Shown here: positions 31,401-42,308 of the stretch, piece by piece
How positions within the stretch are numbered: the first letter of the stretch is position 1
Layout of the letters: each line of letters begins with the position of its first letter
Source of the DNA: Zymoseptoria tritici IPO323
Taxonomy: Eukaryota; Ascomycota; Dothideomycetes; Mycosphaerellales; Mycosphaerellaceae
Length of the DNA stretch: 64,000 bases
Direction of reading: 5' to 3'
NCBI RefSeq assembly: GCF_000219625.1
Contig: NC_018208.1
Span: 558,001-622,000 of the forward strand
Translations under genes and position numbers: made by a program
The notes under the pieces: generated by a model
Told to the model about the DNA's origin: nothing
The model's input: the letters and a program-made list of their open reading frames with translations, nothing else
Databases searched by the model: none

Positions 31401-34400
31401 TGAACAAATGACAGATGCTGGTCGAGATGGTCTTCCAGGCATCCTCGCCACGGCGAAGGGAAGGTGCTGTGATCGTGGTACCAATCGAGGCCTTGACCAT
31501 GCCAGAACAGACCGGGTGGGCACCAACTTCGAGCCACGCGGTCTTCTCATCGAAGACGGCCTCTTTCTGCCCGCTGAGAAGAGCAGACGAGAAGTTGACA
31601 GTCTCTCGAGCATGGCGAGCAAGGTAGTCGGCGGTGATTATTCCGCCGTCGCGGATAACGATACCCACCAGAGGCGAGAGTATCGGGACCGAGGGCTTGT
31701 TGAAAGTGACTGAGGAAGCCACCTTTCGGAACTCGTCCAGAATGGGATCGACCTGTGCAGAGTGGAAGGCGAATGGCACATTGAGCTTAGTGGCCTTGAA
31801 ACCGTTCTTTCCAAGGGTGTCGTTAGCAGCGGCGACGACATCACTGCTGCCGCAGAGGACCGTCTCCTCCGGACCATTGATACACGCAATTTCGGTCATG
31901 TTAATACCAAGTGCATTGCGAATGGCCTCGACTCCGCCCTTGACAGCAAGCATGCCATGTGTGTGAGGCGTGCACTCGCGGACGAGAAGCTCGGCACGGC
32001 GACCGACCAATAAGACCATGTCCGATGCAGAGATGACACCAGCGACGTGAAGTGCTGCGTATTCTCCCAAGCTGTGACCTATGACTGCAGTTGGCGTGAC
32101 TCCCCACGAAGCCCACATGCGAGAGAGTGCGACCTGGATGCAGGCCATGCCGAGTTGGACCTTGACTGGAGACAAAGTTTGGACATCAGTTCCATCGAGC
32201 AGCTCCAAGAACGAAGGCAAGCCTTGGATGCGAGCCATCTGGTCGAGTTGATCAATGTCATCGCGGAAGCTCTTCAGATCTTGGTAAAGTTTCTGGCCAA
32301 GACCGGTGTATTGAGAGCCCTGACCAGTGAAGCAAAAAGCAGTCTTGGTGGTCACCATGGGGACTGGGCTGTATGAGTCTTTGGCTTGAGCCTCCAGAGC
32401 GTCGGCAACCTTGCTGATGTCCGCCAGAGGGAAAGCAACACGGTAGTTGTGTTGAATTCGTCGTGCGGTCAAAGTGTACGAAAAAGAAGGTAGAGTAGTG
32501 CTGCCATTCTCAGCGACATACTTCTGAAGATTCATGAGGTTTCTCTTGAGAGAACCGATGGATCGAGCAGTTACCGTAATTGGCAGGGTGCTGCGAGGAT
32601 CGACACCGTTTGGCATCTTGTGGACTGGACCATCTTCGATGAGGAGTGCAGTGTTGCCCCCAGCGGCGGAAAAGTTGTTGAGGAAGACTTTGCGAGGAGC
32701 CTCGGTCTTGCGTGGCCAGTCCACCTGCTTGAGAGAAATGTGCACATTGCGGTCTTTCAAGTCGGCAGGGAAGGTTTTGTTGAGCTCGCCCTTGACACCG
32801 ACATTGGCCGGAATCTTGTTGTTCTTCATCATCATCAGGACCTTGACAAGTGAATTGATGCCGGACGCAGCTTCGGCGTGGCCGACATTGGCTTTGATGG
32901 CGCCAAGGTGAACAGTCTGTTCAGGCTTGCGCTGGCGGCGACGAGGAGCAAAGACGTTGGTGACAGATGTCATCTCAATACCGTCTCCAGCCTGAGTACC
33001 AGTGCCATGCATTTCCACGTAGCTGATCTCGTGAGCATCGATGCCAGCATTGGCGAGCACCTGTTTGTACAAGAACTCTTGCGCGCCGGCGTGAGGGTGG
33101 GTGATCGAGACGGCCTCCGCTGAATGGTTGGTGGCAGCTCCAAGAATGCATCCGAGTATGTTGTCCTTGTCGGCGACAGCATCCTGGTAGCGCTTGAGAA
33201 TCACAGTACCACAGGCATCGCCACGGCAGTAGCCATCGGCGTCGTTGTCGTACGTCTTGCAGCCACCAGTCTTGGACAAGAACTGGCCCTTGGAAAGACC
33301 AGAGAAAATGTCTGGGTTGGTGAGAACGTTCAAACCGCCAGCGCAAGCGGTGTCACAGTCGCCCGCCCACAAGGAGGTGCAAGCAAGCTGGATCGCGGCA
33401 AGGGAGGATGAGCAGGCGGTGTCGATGGAGTAGGAAGGTCCGGAGAATTTGAAGTAGTAGTTGATGCGACCGGGCGCAAATGCTCGTACACCGCCAGTGA
33501 TGTAGTAGGTGTCGACATTCTCCGCGGCATTGATCTCACGCCAGTCATCGGAAGTCTGTCCGTAGAATGTGCCGATGCGGTTGAGCTTGGTGGAAGTCGA
33601 GCGATTGGGCACATATCCAGACATCTCCAGCGCTTCATACGCGGTGACCAAAGCCAGCCGACCCATCGGATCGGTTTGAGCGGCTTCACGTGGCGACATG
33701 TTGAAGAAGCGAGGATCAAAGAGACCGGGCTCGTCGATGAAGCAACCGAAAGGCGTGTGAGATTTGTTCTTACCCTTGCCGGAAGGGTCGCAGTGAGCAT
33801 CGGCGTCGAACCGATCGGCCGGCACCTTGCGATGGACGTCCAAGCCCTTCATGAGTAGATCCCACAGCGCCTCGTGGTTGGCAGAGTTGGGAAATCTTCC
33901 GGCCATACCAACAATGGCGATCTTGTCGGTTTGCGTTCGACCAGTATATTTCTTGGTCTCGACAAATGACGCTTCGTCAACAATCATTACATCCGCTTGG
34001 CCACCAGCTTTGAGCGCGGACGACAGACTGGTCGCAATGTTGCTGGCACCGAGCGCGAAGATCTTGGCGCCGCAAGGGTAATGGCCGATCTGGGCAACCG
34101 TTTCCTCGAGGAGGTAATCCCAGCGTACCGGATATTGATGTATCTCGCCGAGGGCAAGCTTGGCCAGTTCGTAGGCATTCTCCGAGACGATGGGCTTGCC
34201 GGTCGCAGCGGAATGAACAAGGGAAGCAGGCATGTGCTTGCGGAGCTCCTGGCCAACCTCACCGCTGAGAATACGTTCGCATTCGGCCTCGCCGAAAAGA
34301 TGTCCAGCGTGGTATGGGCCATAAATGGGGATTGAAACACGATGATTGATAATCAGTGACGACTCCTGGAAGAATCGTTCGACGGTGATGGGGGGTCCGG

Positions 34401-35034
34401 AGACAGTGAGTGCCATCGTGGAGACCGCACTGACATACGCCTGGTTCGATCGCGGAATACCACTGGCCTCGTGGAAAGAGGTCAGAGCGTCTTTAACATC
34501 TACCTCGGAGGGACCAGAGATAATCGTAGACCAGGTCGACTTGTCTTGGCTGCTCTGTCCGAGCATCGACCGGACATTGTCGACCACAGCTCCCGAGCGA
34601 AAGGCGATGCGGACGAAATCGACACCAACAATCGCAAGCTCCTCCACGGTCTTGGCGGAGACAACCGCAGAGGCAGCCAGCAGACCAGTGCAGAGGCCAA
34701 GCACACGTGTGTCGGATACTGCAGGAAGCTCGCTGGGGTTCTCCGAGAAGTAACCGATGTAGTGCCCGAGCTGGGCAATCGTAAGAAATGCTGATTCCAA
34801 CATGAGGACTTTTTCACCCTTCTGGTAGTATGCCTCGATCAGATTGCTGAGGGTGAGGAAGTCCGGCATCACTTCGCGTTGGCTTCGGGACAGGGTGCGA
34901 GTCTCTTCGCGGAGAGCAAGAGCGCAACGCTCGACAAAGCTGAGCAGCAAGACATTGTCCTTTCGGAGAACGATTCGATGGAGGAGCGGGTATTGTTCGG
35001 CGGTTTGATCGCCGAAGAGAAGTATGTTCGACAT
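28456..35034 (-). CDS. PKS1: Non-reducing polyketide synthase, 1,3,6,8-tetrahydroxynaphthalene synthase (melanin PKS1)
   Basis: Two exons, 28582-35034 and 28456-28530, give 2175 residues. Domain order is SAT-KS-AT-PT-ACP-ACP-TE. SAT has Cys115 in GLCTGLLA. KS has Cys541 in DTACSSS. AT has Ser988 in GHSLGEYAAL. The product-template domain has His1321 (VCGHMVNN) and Asp1512 (YHIDGACH). Two ACPs carry phosphopantetheine serines 1703 (GVDSLLSL) and 1838 (GMDSLMSL). The thioesterase has Ser2002 in GWSAGG and its His in GGHHFSMM. Double-ACP enzymes of this order make the DHN-melanin precursor. The open frame extends upstream to 35229, but ATG 35034 (MSNILLFGDQ) matches the normal SAT start. The last intron (28531-28581, 51 nt) is in frame without a stop. 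Confidence 0.95.
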   Translation of the reverse strand: MSNILLFGDQTAEQYPLLHRIVLRKDNVLLLSFVERCALALREETRTLSRSQREVMPDFLTLSNLIEAYYQKGEKVLMLESAFLTIAQLGHYIGYFSENPSELPAVSDTRVLGLCTGLLAASAVVSAKTVEELAIVGVDFVRIAFRSGAVVDNVRSMLGQSSQDKSTWSTIISGPSEVDVKDALTSFHEASGIPRSNQAYVSAVSTMALTVSGPPITVERFFQESSLIINHRVSIPIYGPYHAGHLFGEAECERILSGEVGQELRKHMPASLVHSAATGKPIVSENAYELAKLALGEIHQYPVRWDYLLEETVAQIGHYPCGAKIFALGASNIATSLSSALKAGGQADVMIVDEASFVETKKYTGRTQTDKIAIVGMAGRFPNSANHEALWDLLMKGLDVHRKVPADRFDADAHCDPSGKGKNKSHTPFGCFIDEPGLFDPRFFNMSPREAAQTDPMGRLALVTAYEALEMSGYVPNRSTSTKLNRIGTFYGQTSDDWREINAAENVDTYYITGGVRAFAPGRINYYFKFSGPSYSIDTACSSSLAAIQLACTSLWAGDCDTACAGGLNVLTNPDIFSGLSKGQFLSKTGGCKTYDNDADGYCRGDACGTVILKRYQDAVADKDNILGCILGAATNHSAEAVSITHPHAGAQEFLYKQVLANAGIDAHEISYVEMHGTGTQAGDGIEMTSVTNVFAPRRRQRKPEQTVHLGAIKANVGHAEAASGINSLVKVLMMMKNNKIPANVGVKGELNKTFPADLKDRNVHISLKQVDWPRKTEAPRKVFLNNFSAAGGNTALLIEDGPVHKMPNGVDPRSTLPITVTARSIGSLKRNLMNLQKYVAENGSTTLPSFSYTLTARRIQHNYRVAFPLADISKVADALEAQAKDSYSPVPMVTTKTAFCFTGQGSQYTGLGQKLYQDLKSFRDDIDQLDQMARIQGLPSFLELLDGTDVQTLSPVKVQLGMACIQVALSRMWASWGVTPTAVIGHSLGEYAALHVAGVISASDMVLLVGRRAELLVRECTPHTHGMLAVKGGVEAIRNALGINMTEIACINGPEETVLCGSSDVVAAANDTLGKNGFKATKLNVPFAFHSAQVDPILDEFRKVASSVTFNKPSVPILSPLVGIVIRDGGIITADYLARHARETVNFSSALLSGQKEAVFDEKTAWLEVGAHPVCSGMVKASIGTTITAPSLRRGEDAWKTISTSICHLFTAGVNFNFDEFHREFNDAQELLTLPTYSFDNKKYWLDYHNNWTLTKGEVQKTKEVIVEKEIVAPVIEVPAKRLSTSCQNVISEEFDGNRATVVIRSNLADSKLYPVVCGHMVNNAALCPSSLYADMALTVGDYIYKELQPGVETPGMNVCNMEVPKPFIANIPQPAEGQHLEMEATADLDLGTVSLKFRSVHPDGKKIQDHAFCTIRYEDKAVWASEWTRYNYMVKAQIDMLTARTMTGGAHKVQRGMAYKLFKALVNYDDKYRAMAEVVLDGANTEASAAIDFPTKPDDGDFYCPPYHIDGACHISGFIVNASDLLDSEQNVYVSHGWGAMKFSRPLVAGMKLRNYVRMVPQPNNISKGDVYIMEGDEIVAVCEGIKFQQIPRKVLNVFLPPNKGSAVQAKPSPIAQRPAPVRASVAAPVKRMLAPAPVRKSAGPAKAAAAPSMPKPSKVAAKKPAGSMVDKVLTILSKETEVDVAELVDDAHFENLGVDSLLSLTISAIFREDLSMEISPSLFTDYPTVGEMKKYFSQFNNVESTTESEDDSDTDSLATTDVATPFDEMSTPASSAPSVPQSDAGKPSPDSPTGDSLSDDVGDVSIARHIIAQEMGVDISEVTDDAELAEMGMDSLMSLTILGELREKTGIDLPGTFLMTNPTLVDIENALGMRPKPKAVGPKLSKPSTKTDMNEVSSRLTAINKTDISQYPSATSVLLQGNPKTATKKVFFLPDGSGSATSYVSIPNIGPHVAAFGLNCPFMKDPEQWQCGIEVSSLIYLAEIRRRQPKGPYIIGGWSAGGVIAYAVAQALLAAGEKVEKLLLLDSPCPVNLAPLPTRLHVFFNEIGLLGTGDPAKTPKWLLPHFSAAIRSLSAYDPKPTIAELPTYAVWCKDGVAGNPGDPRPPPAEEEDPAPMKWLLNHRTDFSDNGWAQLCGQNMKFGVMGGHHVSISEHKASTHWLTSSQFSMMKDPHASELGQLIKEGIEWKA

Positions 35035-38000
35035 GGTGATGATATTCGCAGTTGTTGACAGAAATTTCGATTTGAGTTGATCTGAATCTCTCGCTCGCTC
35101 CTGGTATTCGTGGCAGTTGAAGTCGACGCAATCACAACCGTGGTGGCTAGGCACGGATGATGCTGTATGGTTGGCAATGCTCGAGTGATCGTCGGTGAGC
35201 AAGGTGTAAGTCGATGTAGATTCAAGCAAGATATCAAGGAGAATCAGTCAGGTGGCTAGTCTGTCTGATGCAACGGTATGGAAAGCAAGGAATGAGATGA
35301 AAGGAGACAGGGCGCCCAGAGAAGATACCTACTGCTATATTATGTATTGCTGATGGATTCGGCTCGTCAACCGGGATTCTGGATATAGTCAGGACCTGAG
35401 GATCAATGAAGGTGTGATAGCAGACAGATCTGCGTCCGCTGCACAGTGGGTCCAACATCACCTGTGGCTTCCAAAACCGGAGATCCAACGATTGTGCAGC
35501 TGAAGGGCCAACTCAGGATCCACCTACGAAACCAAGGCATGTGAGGATCGTGAACCCAGCGGCGAGAATCACGCGTCGGTGGAACTATTGATAGGCGTCA
35601 TGATGCTGCAGAGACACCGGATGCCCTCTCAGGTAAAAATCCCAAAGGTGTTCGGCTCTCCATCATGCCCGGAGAAGGCTCATTCGGAAAGGCTCCGCCG
35701 GATGCAGTTGGCACTCCACAGTCGAATCCCGAGAAGATTGTGCTATCAAAGCACGCTCTGCTACTTTGAATTATGCTGCAGAACCTGGGATGATTCATAG
35801 ATCAGAGGAAGGAGGGCTCTTGTGCGCGAGCCACACATGCGTCTCCGGCTGTGCACCACGAGGCCATACCAGGCGCTACATGCCTTGCTTGACATGCCTG
35901 ACGATGCGACATCGTTCTCTGGCACTCAAGAACGAGGCTCTGAGCATGCTGGGTCTTCTGTTGCTGGGTCGGTCAATGAGATCTTCCTCACTTTGAAATG
36001 CGTGTCAGTTTCTCCCTTACGATGATGATTGCGCTTCAACGTCAGCGTTCGTGTCCGCGTCGGCGTCCAAGCCAACAGACCGTACTATGTACTTGGCGAG
36101 GATGACCCGGCCGTAGTTTGTCCCGTTGTCGTCGATATTTGTTGACGTGCCATGGTCGCGCCGAGACGAGAGACGTGTCCGTAGCGCTGTTTGTTATTGA
36201 CGTCGTAAAAATACGCGCTGATAACCCTTCAATACATCGATAAAGTCCAGCATCGACTTCTTCCCTTCCTCTTCGCCTCATTCCAGCATGTCCATCTATC
36301 TGCTCGTTGCCATCAGCTATGCATACTAGACATCAATGTCCGCGAAGATTCGGTCCTATCTGCACTTGTAGGATATTTCTGGACAAGTCCTTACCTCGCC
36401 AACCCGAGTCGTGCGACCTGCGCCTTGTTGCATGCATAATCAAAGCATAATCTCTCCGACAGTCGCACCACAGCGTCTAGCATGCTGCTGTGACATGGCC
36501 TCTCTGCTGAGGCTCTCTCGATTGATGCTGTGATCTACATACTTTGCAGCATCTGGTCCGAGAAAACCGAAGAAACCCTACTAGGTGGCTATCCGCAACA
36601 CTTGCGCGCTGTTACATCAAGCGCCAGGGAGGAACTTGACACTGTCGGATGTCCTATCTTCTACCAGTACCAAAATGCCACATGGTCGTAGGAAAGAACT
36701 CCTCCTGGAGCTCAGGTCATCCGAATAGAAGCCACGCGGAGCAACACCGAAGCATAGATGTACCTCTGAGATGATAAATCAGAATACCGACGCAAGATGA
36801 GCCTCGCATGATGAGCCACTTCTTGCCATCGCCTTTTTCGTGTTTCAAGAGCCACATGGTCGGCCCACGAGCACGTGTATATTCAGTGTAATGTTGCACG
36901 AGGGAAGGAATGTTCGACGCATGGAACTCCGACGTTACTCCACATATCGTGCAGAGTCTGGTCGACGCTTCTACGACCCAACAGCAGTCCTTGTGCAATT
37001 CAAAAACTTTGTGAAGGTGACGCTCGCTTAGACAGGCCTCCACTATCACGAAATTTGCTTCTGCTGATCATCTCAAGTCGCAGCCTTTCCGGAGACGCTC
37101 CACGACCCAGGCGACCTTGTGTGCGACGGTCACCACATCTCCTCCTGGTGCGCTCGAAGGGCAGCCTGATAAGCCTCTCCAGCTGCAAGGCAGAGGCTCG
37201 ATCACCGACCAAGTTGCCGGAAGCGGAGATTCTGCTCGGCCACGGTATGCCTGTGATTTATCATGCGCGTCCATAACAGTCATCGACCGGAGCTTACAAA
37301 GTCTCCTGCACAGACACCACAGCGCAACGAGGAACAAACTCGGCCAAACAGTCTAGTTTTGCCTCGAGGAAACAGCTCATGCCCTCCGCATGTGGCGTGA
37401 GAAGACATGTTATCCTGCTTGCCTCTTAAAGCCATATGCAACATCACTTGCTGATAAGCAAATACTCCTGGGCATCGACCGACATCGTCACAGTGTGTAA
37501 GCTTGAGCATTGAGCACTCTCAGACCGACTCGAATCCGATTCCGACAACGCAAACACCGATGCGGTCAACATTGCGAGAGTCGATTGGGGAGGTCGCGAA
37601 GCTCGAATCACTCTGATTGTCCATGACCAATAGCACTGTATGAAGGATCGCCTAGCTGTCAGCAAAAAACCTCAATGACAACGACCTACTGTAGCGATAG
37701 CCCTTCCGTAAGCATGCAATGCAGCCACATCTGGACATGCCGAATGTTGCTAAATTTGGAGCCTCTCGAGTTGTCAGATGCCGGTGAGAGCGGCGCCAGC
37801 GCTGTCGCTTGCCAATGCTGGCGTGTGCCGCAACGCAAAGATGAGTCGCAGAGGCATCCATCGGTCCAGTACTCGCTCGAAGAGTTCACCGCTCGGCTCT
37901 ACGTTGGACAATCGACATTCGATCCAAAGGTGTGCGCCTTTGTCCACTTCCCTGCGCTTCTGCAGCTCGATCAGAACGATCAGAACGATTTTCTCTCCGA

Positions 38001-41000
38001 GAAGAAGTGGAGCGCAGCTCATGCATTGTAGGTACCCGTGAGGGGTGAGGTACAAAGGATTAACAGGTCCCGGAGGTGACAGAGGAGGCTGCAAATGCCA
38101 AGCAGATGGTAATTGCTTCGATTGGATGACAGCCGGGTGCAGGTCTTGCTGGTGAGAGTATCTGTGGACGAGCGGCGCTTTTGTGGGGCCACGCGCAGAC
38201 GAAAACACAAGACGCATTTTGCACGCAACTGACAATGACATGCGACTGTCGAGAGATGAGGAGACCAGGGCATGCGACTGTCGAAAGACATAAGCATGCA
38301 TCCTGTTCAGCCGAGTCCTTTCGTAGACAATTGCAATAAAGCTGACACAGCGAACGGACCGTCGAACGACAGCGAAAGCTTCGGATACCAATTACAAAAC
38401 GGCTGGAGTTTACTCGACGGAAGTGGCATTGACGAGCGGCCCTGATAGTCAGCTCACGCATAACGACACAATAAATTGCCCACCATTTGCCTCAATCGAC
38501 GAATGAAGGATGTTGCGGCTTATCCGCAGCTCACATTGACCGGTGAGAGCTTTCATGGCATTTGAATTCCTCCCGAAATGGCGAACGTCTTTGAAGCGAA
38601 GAACGGATCCAATGCATGATGCATGCATGGTACAGCTGCGGCCTGTACATTGCAGGGCTGTGAGCAACATCAGTATTACATAAGTGGCTGAGGCTCTGTT
38701 GCCAATGAGGAGAACTTCAGCTTCAATACTCATCGCTGGCATGCGTAGATGGCGGTCATGTAGCTGTGGAAAGGCTTCTTTCAATGCGACTGCCAGCAAC
38801 CTTTCCACTGAGACGCACACGCTCACAACCCTGGGTCTTCTGGAGGTCGTCCTTGATCCGCGCCGCTGATAGTGGCTGAGAAGAGCAGTGCTGAGAAGAG
38901 CACCAATCCTGAGAAGAGCACAATGCGGCTTGGCGGAAGGGGTAGGTAACTGACTAGATCCGGCAATGAAATAGATTGCGAGCACTGTGGAGAGGAATTC
39001 GGCAATGGGTTCGTGCGGTATGTTGGGCAAACAGATGATGATGCCTGAGCTTCACATGTCCGCTCTGGCCGGACAGACTCCGGCGCCCGAATCACGGCGT
39101 ATCGTCCGGAGGTTTGCCAAGTATCGGTCGGCTGTTTGCCAGGTTCTCCGCTGTAGATCTGCTTCAACACTAGTACCTCCGCGGTATGTGTGCCATTGAT
39201 CGGCATTTAGCCACGTCGACCAAGAATCAAGTATACAAGCTTCGCTTACGTCGGAGCAGGTACCTGGTGTCAGCCACCCACGTTGTAGTGGAGATGGATA
39301 ATAGCCGATGCGCAGATAGATGTTTAACGGCAGCGTCGATTGACTCCTTTACCAGTACTGTCATCGCAAGCCACAATTGACAGGCTGTGGTGCTTGCTCG
39401 GCAGCTGAGCCAAGTGCGGAGAATATGTGTGGCTGGCTGAGACGGAGATGTCTGCTGAGTTGGTTGGCTAGATAAGGTCCTGTTGAGCAAAGGATCAAGG
39501 TGCGGACTGACAACTCATCACTACACGTTCCTCTTTATCAGCCACCGGTCTATACGCTTCGGCGTTTCCGATGGGACTGATGCTCCCTCTTGGCTGCTCG
39601 CGGATCATAGCAAGGACCATGGCGCTCGGCTCTGCACATTCAAATCCTGTCAACTCCCACCGATGAACGGCCGGCCTCTTCCACGTGGAGCTCCAGTGCT
39701 GATTCAGGGTTTGAAGCGGGCAATGCAGTTCACAGACGGTAGCGAGTGCCTATTATTGCCGATGCCAAGGACGGCTTGCGGCTGACACGTGCATGTGCAT
39801 GCGCAAGACTCGAGGATCCTCCACGACATGTTGTGTCGGAGTAGTCCGTGTGTGGGTTTGTGGGTCCAGGATGTGCATAGCCTTGAGAAGAGCCTCGCCG
39901 GCTCAGGTGGAAGAGGAAACTTTTTGGCACGTTCTGCATCTCTCGGGGTCCGGAGCGGAAAATAACAGACTGCAATGTATGCTGTATGCAAGATTGAAAA
40001 TCAATGGAAGAAGACGTCAAGCCCGGAAGTGCCGACGAGCTAGCGGGCCGTAGCGAGACCGGCCCGAAGCCGGAACTCCACCCATGGAGTGAATGCTCAA
40101 ATTTTCTCACTTCGCTCGTAATGCTTCGACAATGGCTGACGACTCCTACTCATGCTGATTTAGATGGGATTCCAGCGAGAGTCATGAACTCGGACACAAA
40201 AGCAAGGCAAAGCGAGTGACATGCTCTCTGCGCCGCTGTCTGCATCTGGCGCCTTGAAACATTCATCCGACTGAGGTTCCACAATGACATCTTCATATGT
40301 TCAGCGGTCCCGAGCCAAACACTCTTACGCATTGCAGACTTCCATTCTTCCGCGCATATCTTCGTGAGACTCTGCTCACGAGGTTTCAAAGCACGACACG
40401 AGGTCGACACGAGTGCAGTGGAATGTGCGGATATAGTACCTCGTACTCCATTCCACGTTTCGCGGCGTTCGTGCGCAGGACCCGAGGAAGGGCAGATGTA
40501 ACTTCCCTCGTGCGCAGTCATGAATCATTATGGTAAGGTATGACGACCCAGGACCGCGACGATGGGCTCACAGACTTGGACCATATGGGAAGTAGTTCCG
40601 GGAGGGTGGCCATTGGAGATGTGAGAATACCACGAGCAACATGCAGCTGCGGGAACCACGAGATCTGGAAGGCAACAGTACCATAACCTTCTGACAGTCG
40701 AACGATTGGCATGCCGAAGAGACATTTATGGTCACTACCTTGACCACGAGAGTACAGTCATCATTCCGACTTGCCGGCTGCTCGATGAACATACAATTAT
40801 AAGACATGGCGAAGCAAGGCACAACATGGGCAAGGAACGGCTTACGCTGACAATGAATCCTCCGACGAAAACCGGGGGTGTTTCCTGTGAATGTGGCAAG
40901 TCTGACGCGGAGGTTACGTTGCGGTCCAAGACGTATACAAGACTACGGTAACACCCAGCAATGCACGGAAATCTGATCGTCGTTCCGAGGGGCAAGATCT

Positions 41001-42308
41001 CGAGGCTTCTGATTTGTATTTCGCACTGATGACATGCAAATGTAGACATGTGCGAATACCGGAAGCAGACGGCCGGTTGTTCGAGTGTAAGCGTCATGCA
41101 CGGTACCACAAGACTCTTGGGCCCTGTGTCTTGGAATGGTGAGGTTGCACGACGTGGAAGATTAGGCATACCTCTGCCATGTGCACTCGCTGCACCATTA
41201 TCGGGGCTCAGGACGAGGCAAGGCAATCCACCTGGTGATCCTGTCACAGCATGGCGATAGCGTGGAAAATATCACAACAGACGCAGCCCGCCTCCTTGTT
41301 CCATCTGAAAATTCAATGTGGACGATGGCCCACGCAAGAAGCGATCGAGGAACGTCAACTCGAGGTCTTCGAGCGTTCCGGGCATCAAGTAAGGCGTTCG
41401 CTTGCAGAATCGAGGTATGCGCTGGAAGGACGAAGCGTGCGGATCGGAGGAAGTCAAATCTTGTCGCGGATGACTTTTTGTTACACGACAGCAGGGACCG
41501 GTCGGATTCGGACAACAGAGAAGACTCCACTGGGGTTGCGGGAAGCCACATGGATTTTAAGCGATGACTGCCGGGGTCGGCATATGCAGCCACAGGGGTA
41601 AAATGCAAGGTAATGCAATGGATGTATGTATAGCATCGCACCTACATACAGTACCAGATACTGACCACACCGCGGCTCCGTGCGTTGCATTCAAGATCAG
41701 GTCTTGCAGCTGCCCTTGCCACGATTGACAAGCCTCGAGTACGAGCCGGGATCAATCCTCCGATGATGAGCGCTTCTTGTCGCTGGTGCTTCGATGCAGC
41801 ATCCTGGACGAATGGAACATGTGAAGGTAATCGATCTTCTACTGCATGGCGCTGACCATGATGAGGGCAATGACGACGATGAGTCTGTCGGATCTTACAC
41901 GCTACTCCTGCCATCACCCTTCCTCCCATTGCGGCATCGTTCTCAGCCAACAGGAGAAAATAGATGCGTTGGTTGGATCAGTTGGACCCACTGCAACCCA
42001 AGGCTGAGCATCACCTCATGTGTTTGCCCCACTAACGTTCCCAAGAGTTCACCTGCGCGAATGCGTTGTCTGCATATGTTGGGGTCGTTCTTGGAGGCCT
42101 GCTGGAGCGCGAGTCGCTTAGTACGTCCCTCTGTGAACTCCTCCTCTCTACGTGTCACTGTTCCCTCTTCTGACTTGCCAGGTTTCATTAATCTCCGACC
42201 ATATCTCTTGATCCCCCACACACTGGTCCTCTGAACTGCCACCCACATTGCCTGCCTCGAGGTATCAAGTCTCTACGATCGTCGACCATTGGTCTCTACG
42301 ACGCGAAG
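35035..42308. promoter_or_regulatory. 7.3 kb divergent intergenic region between melanin PKS and its regulator
   Basis: Frames of up to ~205 codons occur on both strands, but none has a recognisable domain, and overlapping frames are equally long, so I see no supported gene. No transposase, long terminal repeat or AT-rich RIP-like block is evident; composition looks like its neighbours. Small direct repeats occur at 38239-38284 and 38876-38920, and a 7-bp hairpin (CGGGCCG...CGGCCCG) at about 40043-40065. The upstream regions of both melanin genes must lie here. Confidence 0.45.

Noticed and set aside
37774..39030. Minus-strand ORFs of 205 and 193 codons as genes
   Set aside because: Overlapping frames on the other strand are comparably open, composition is not protein-like, and no splice or domain evidence supports them.
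35035..42308. RIP-degraded transposon filling the melanin gap
   Set aside because: The stretch is not AT-rich and shows no terminal repeats or transposase-like frames. A very old insertion is not excluded.
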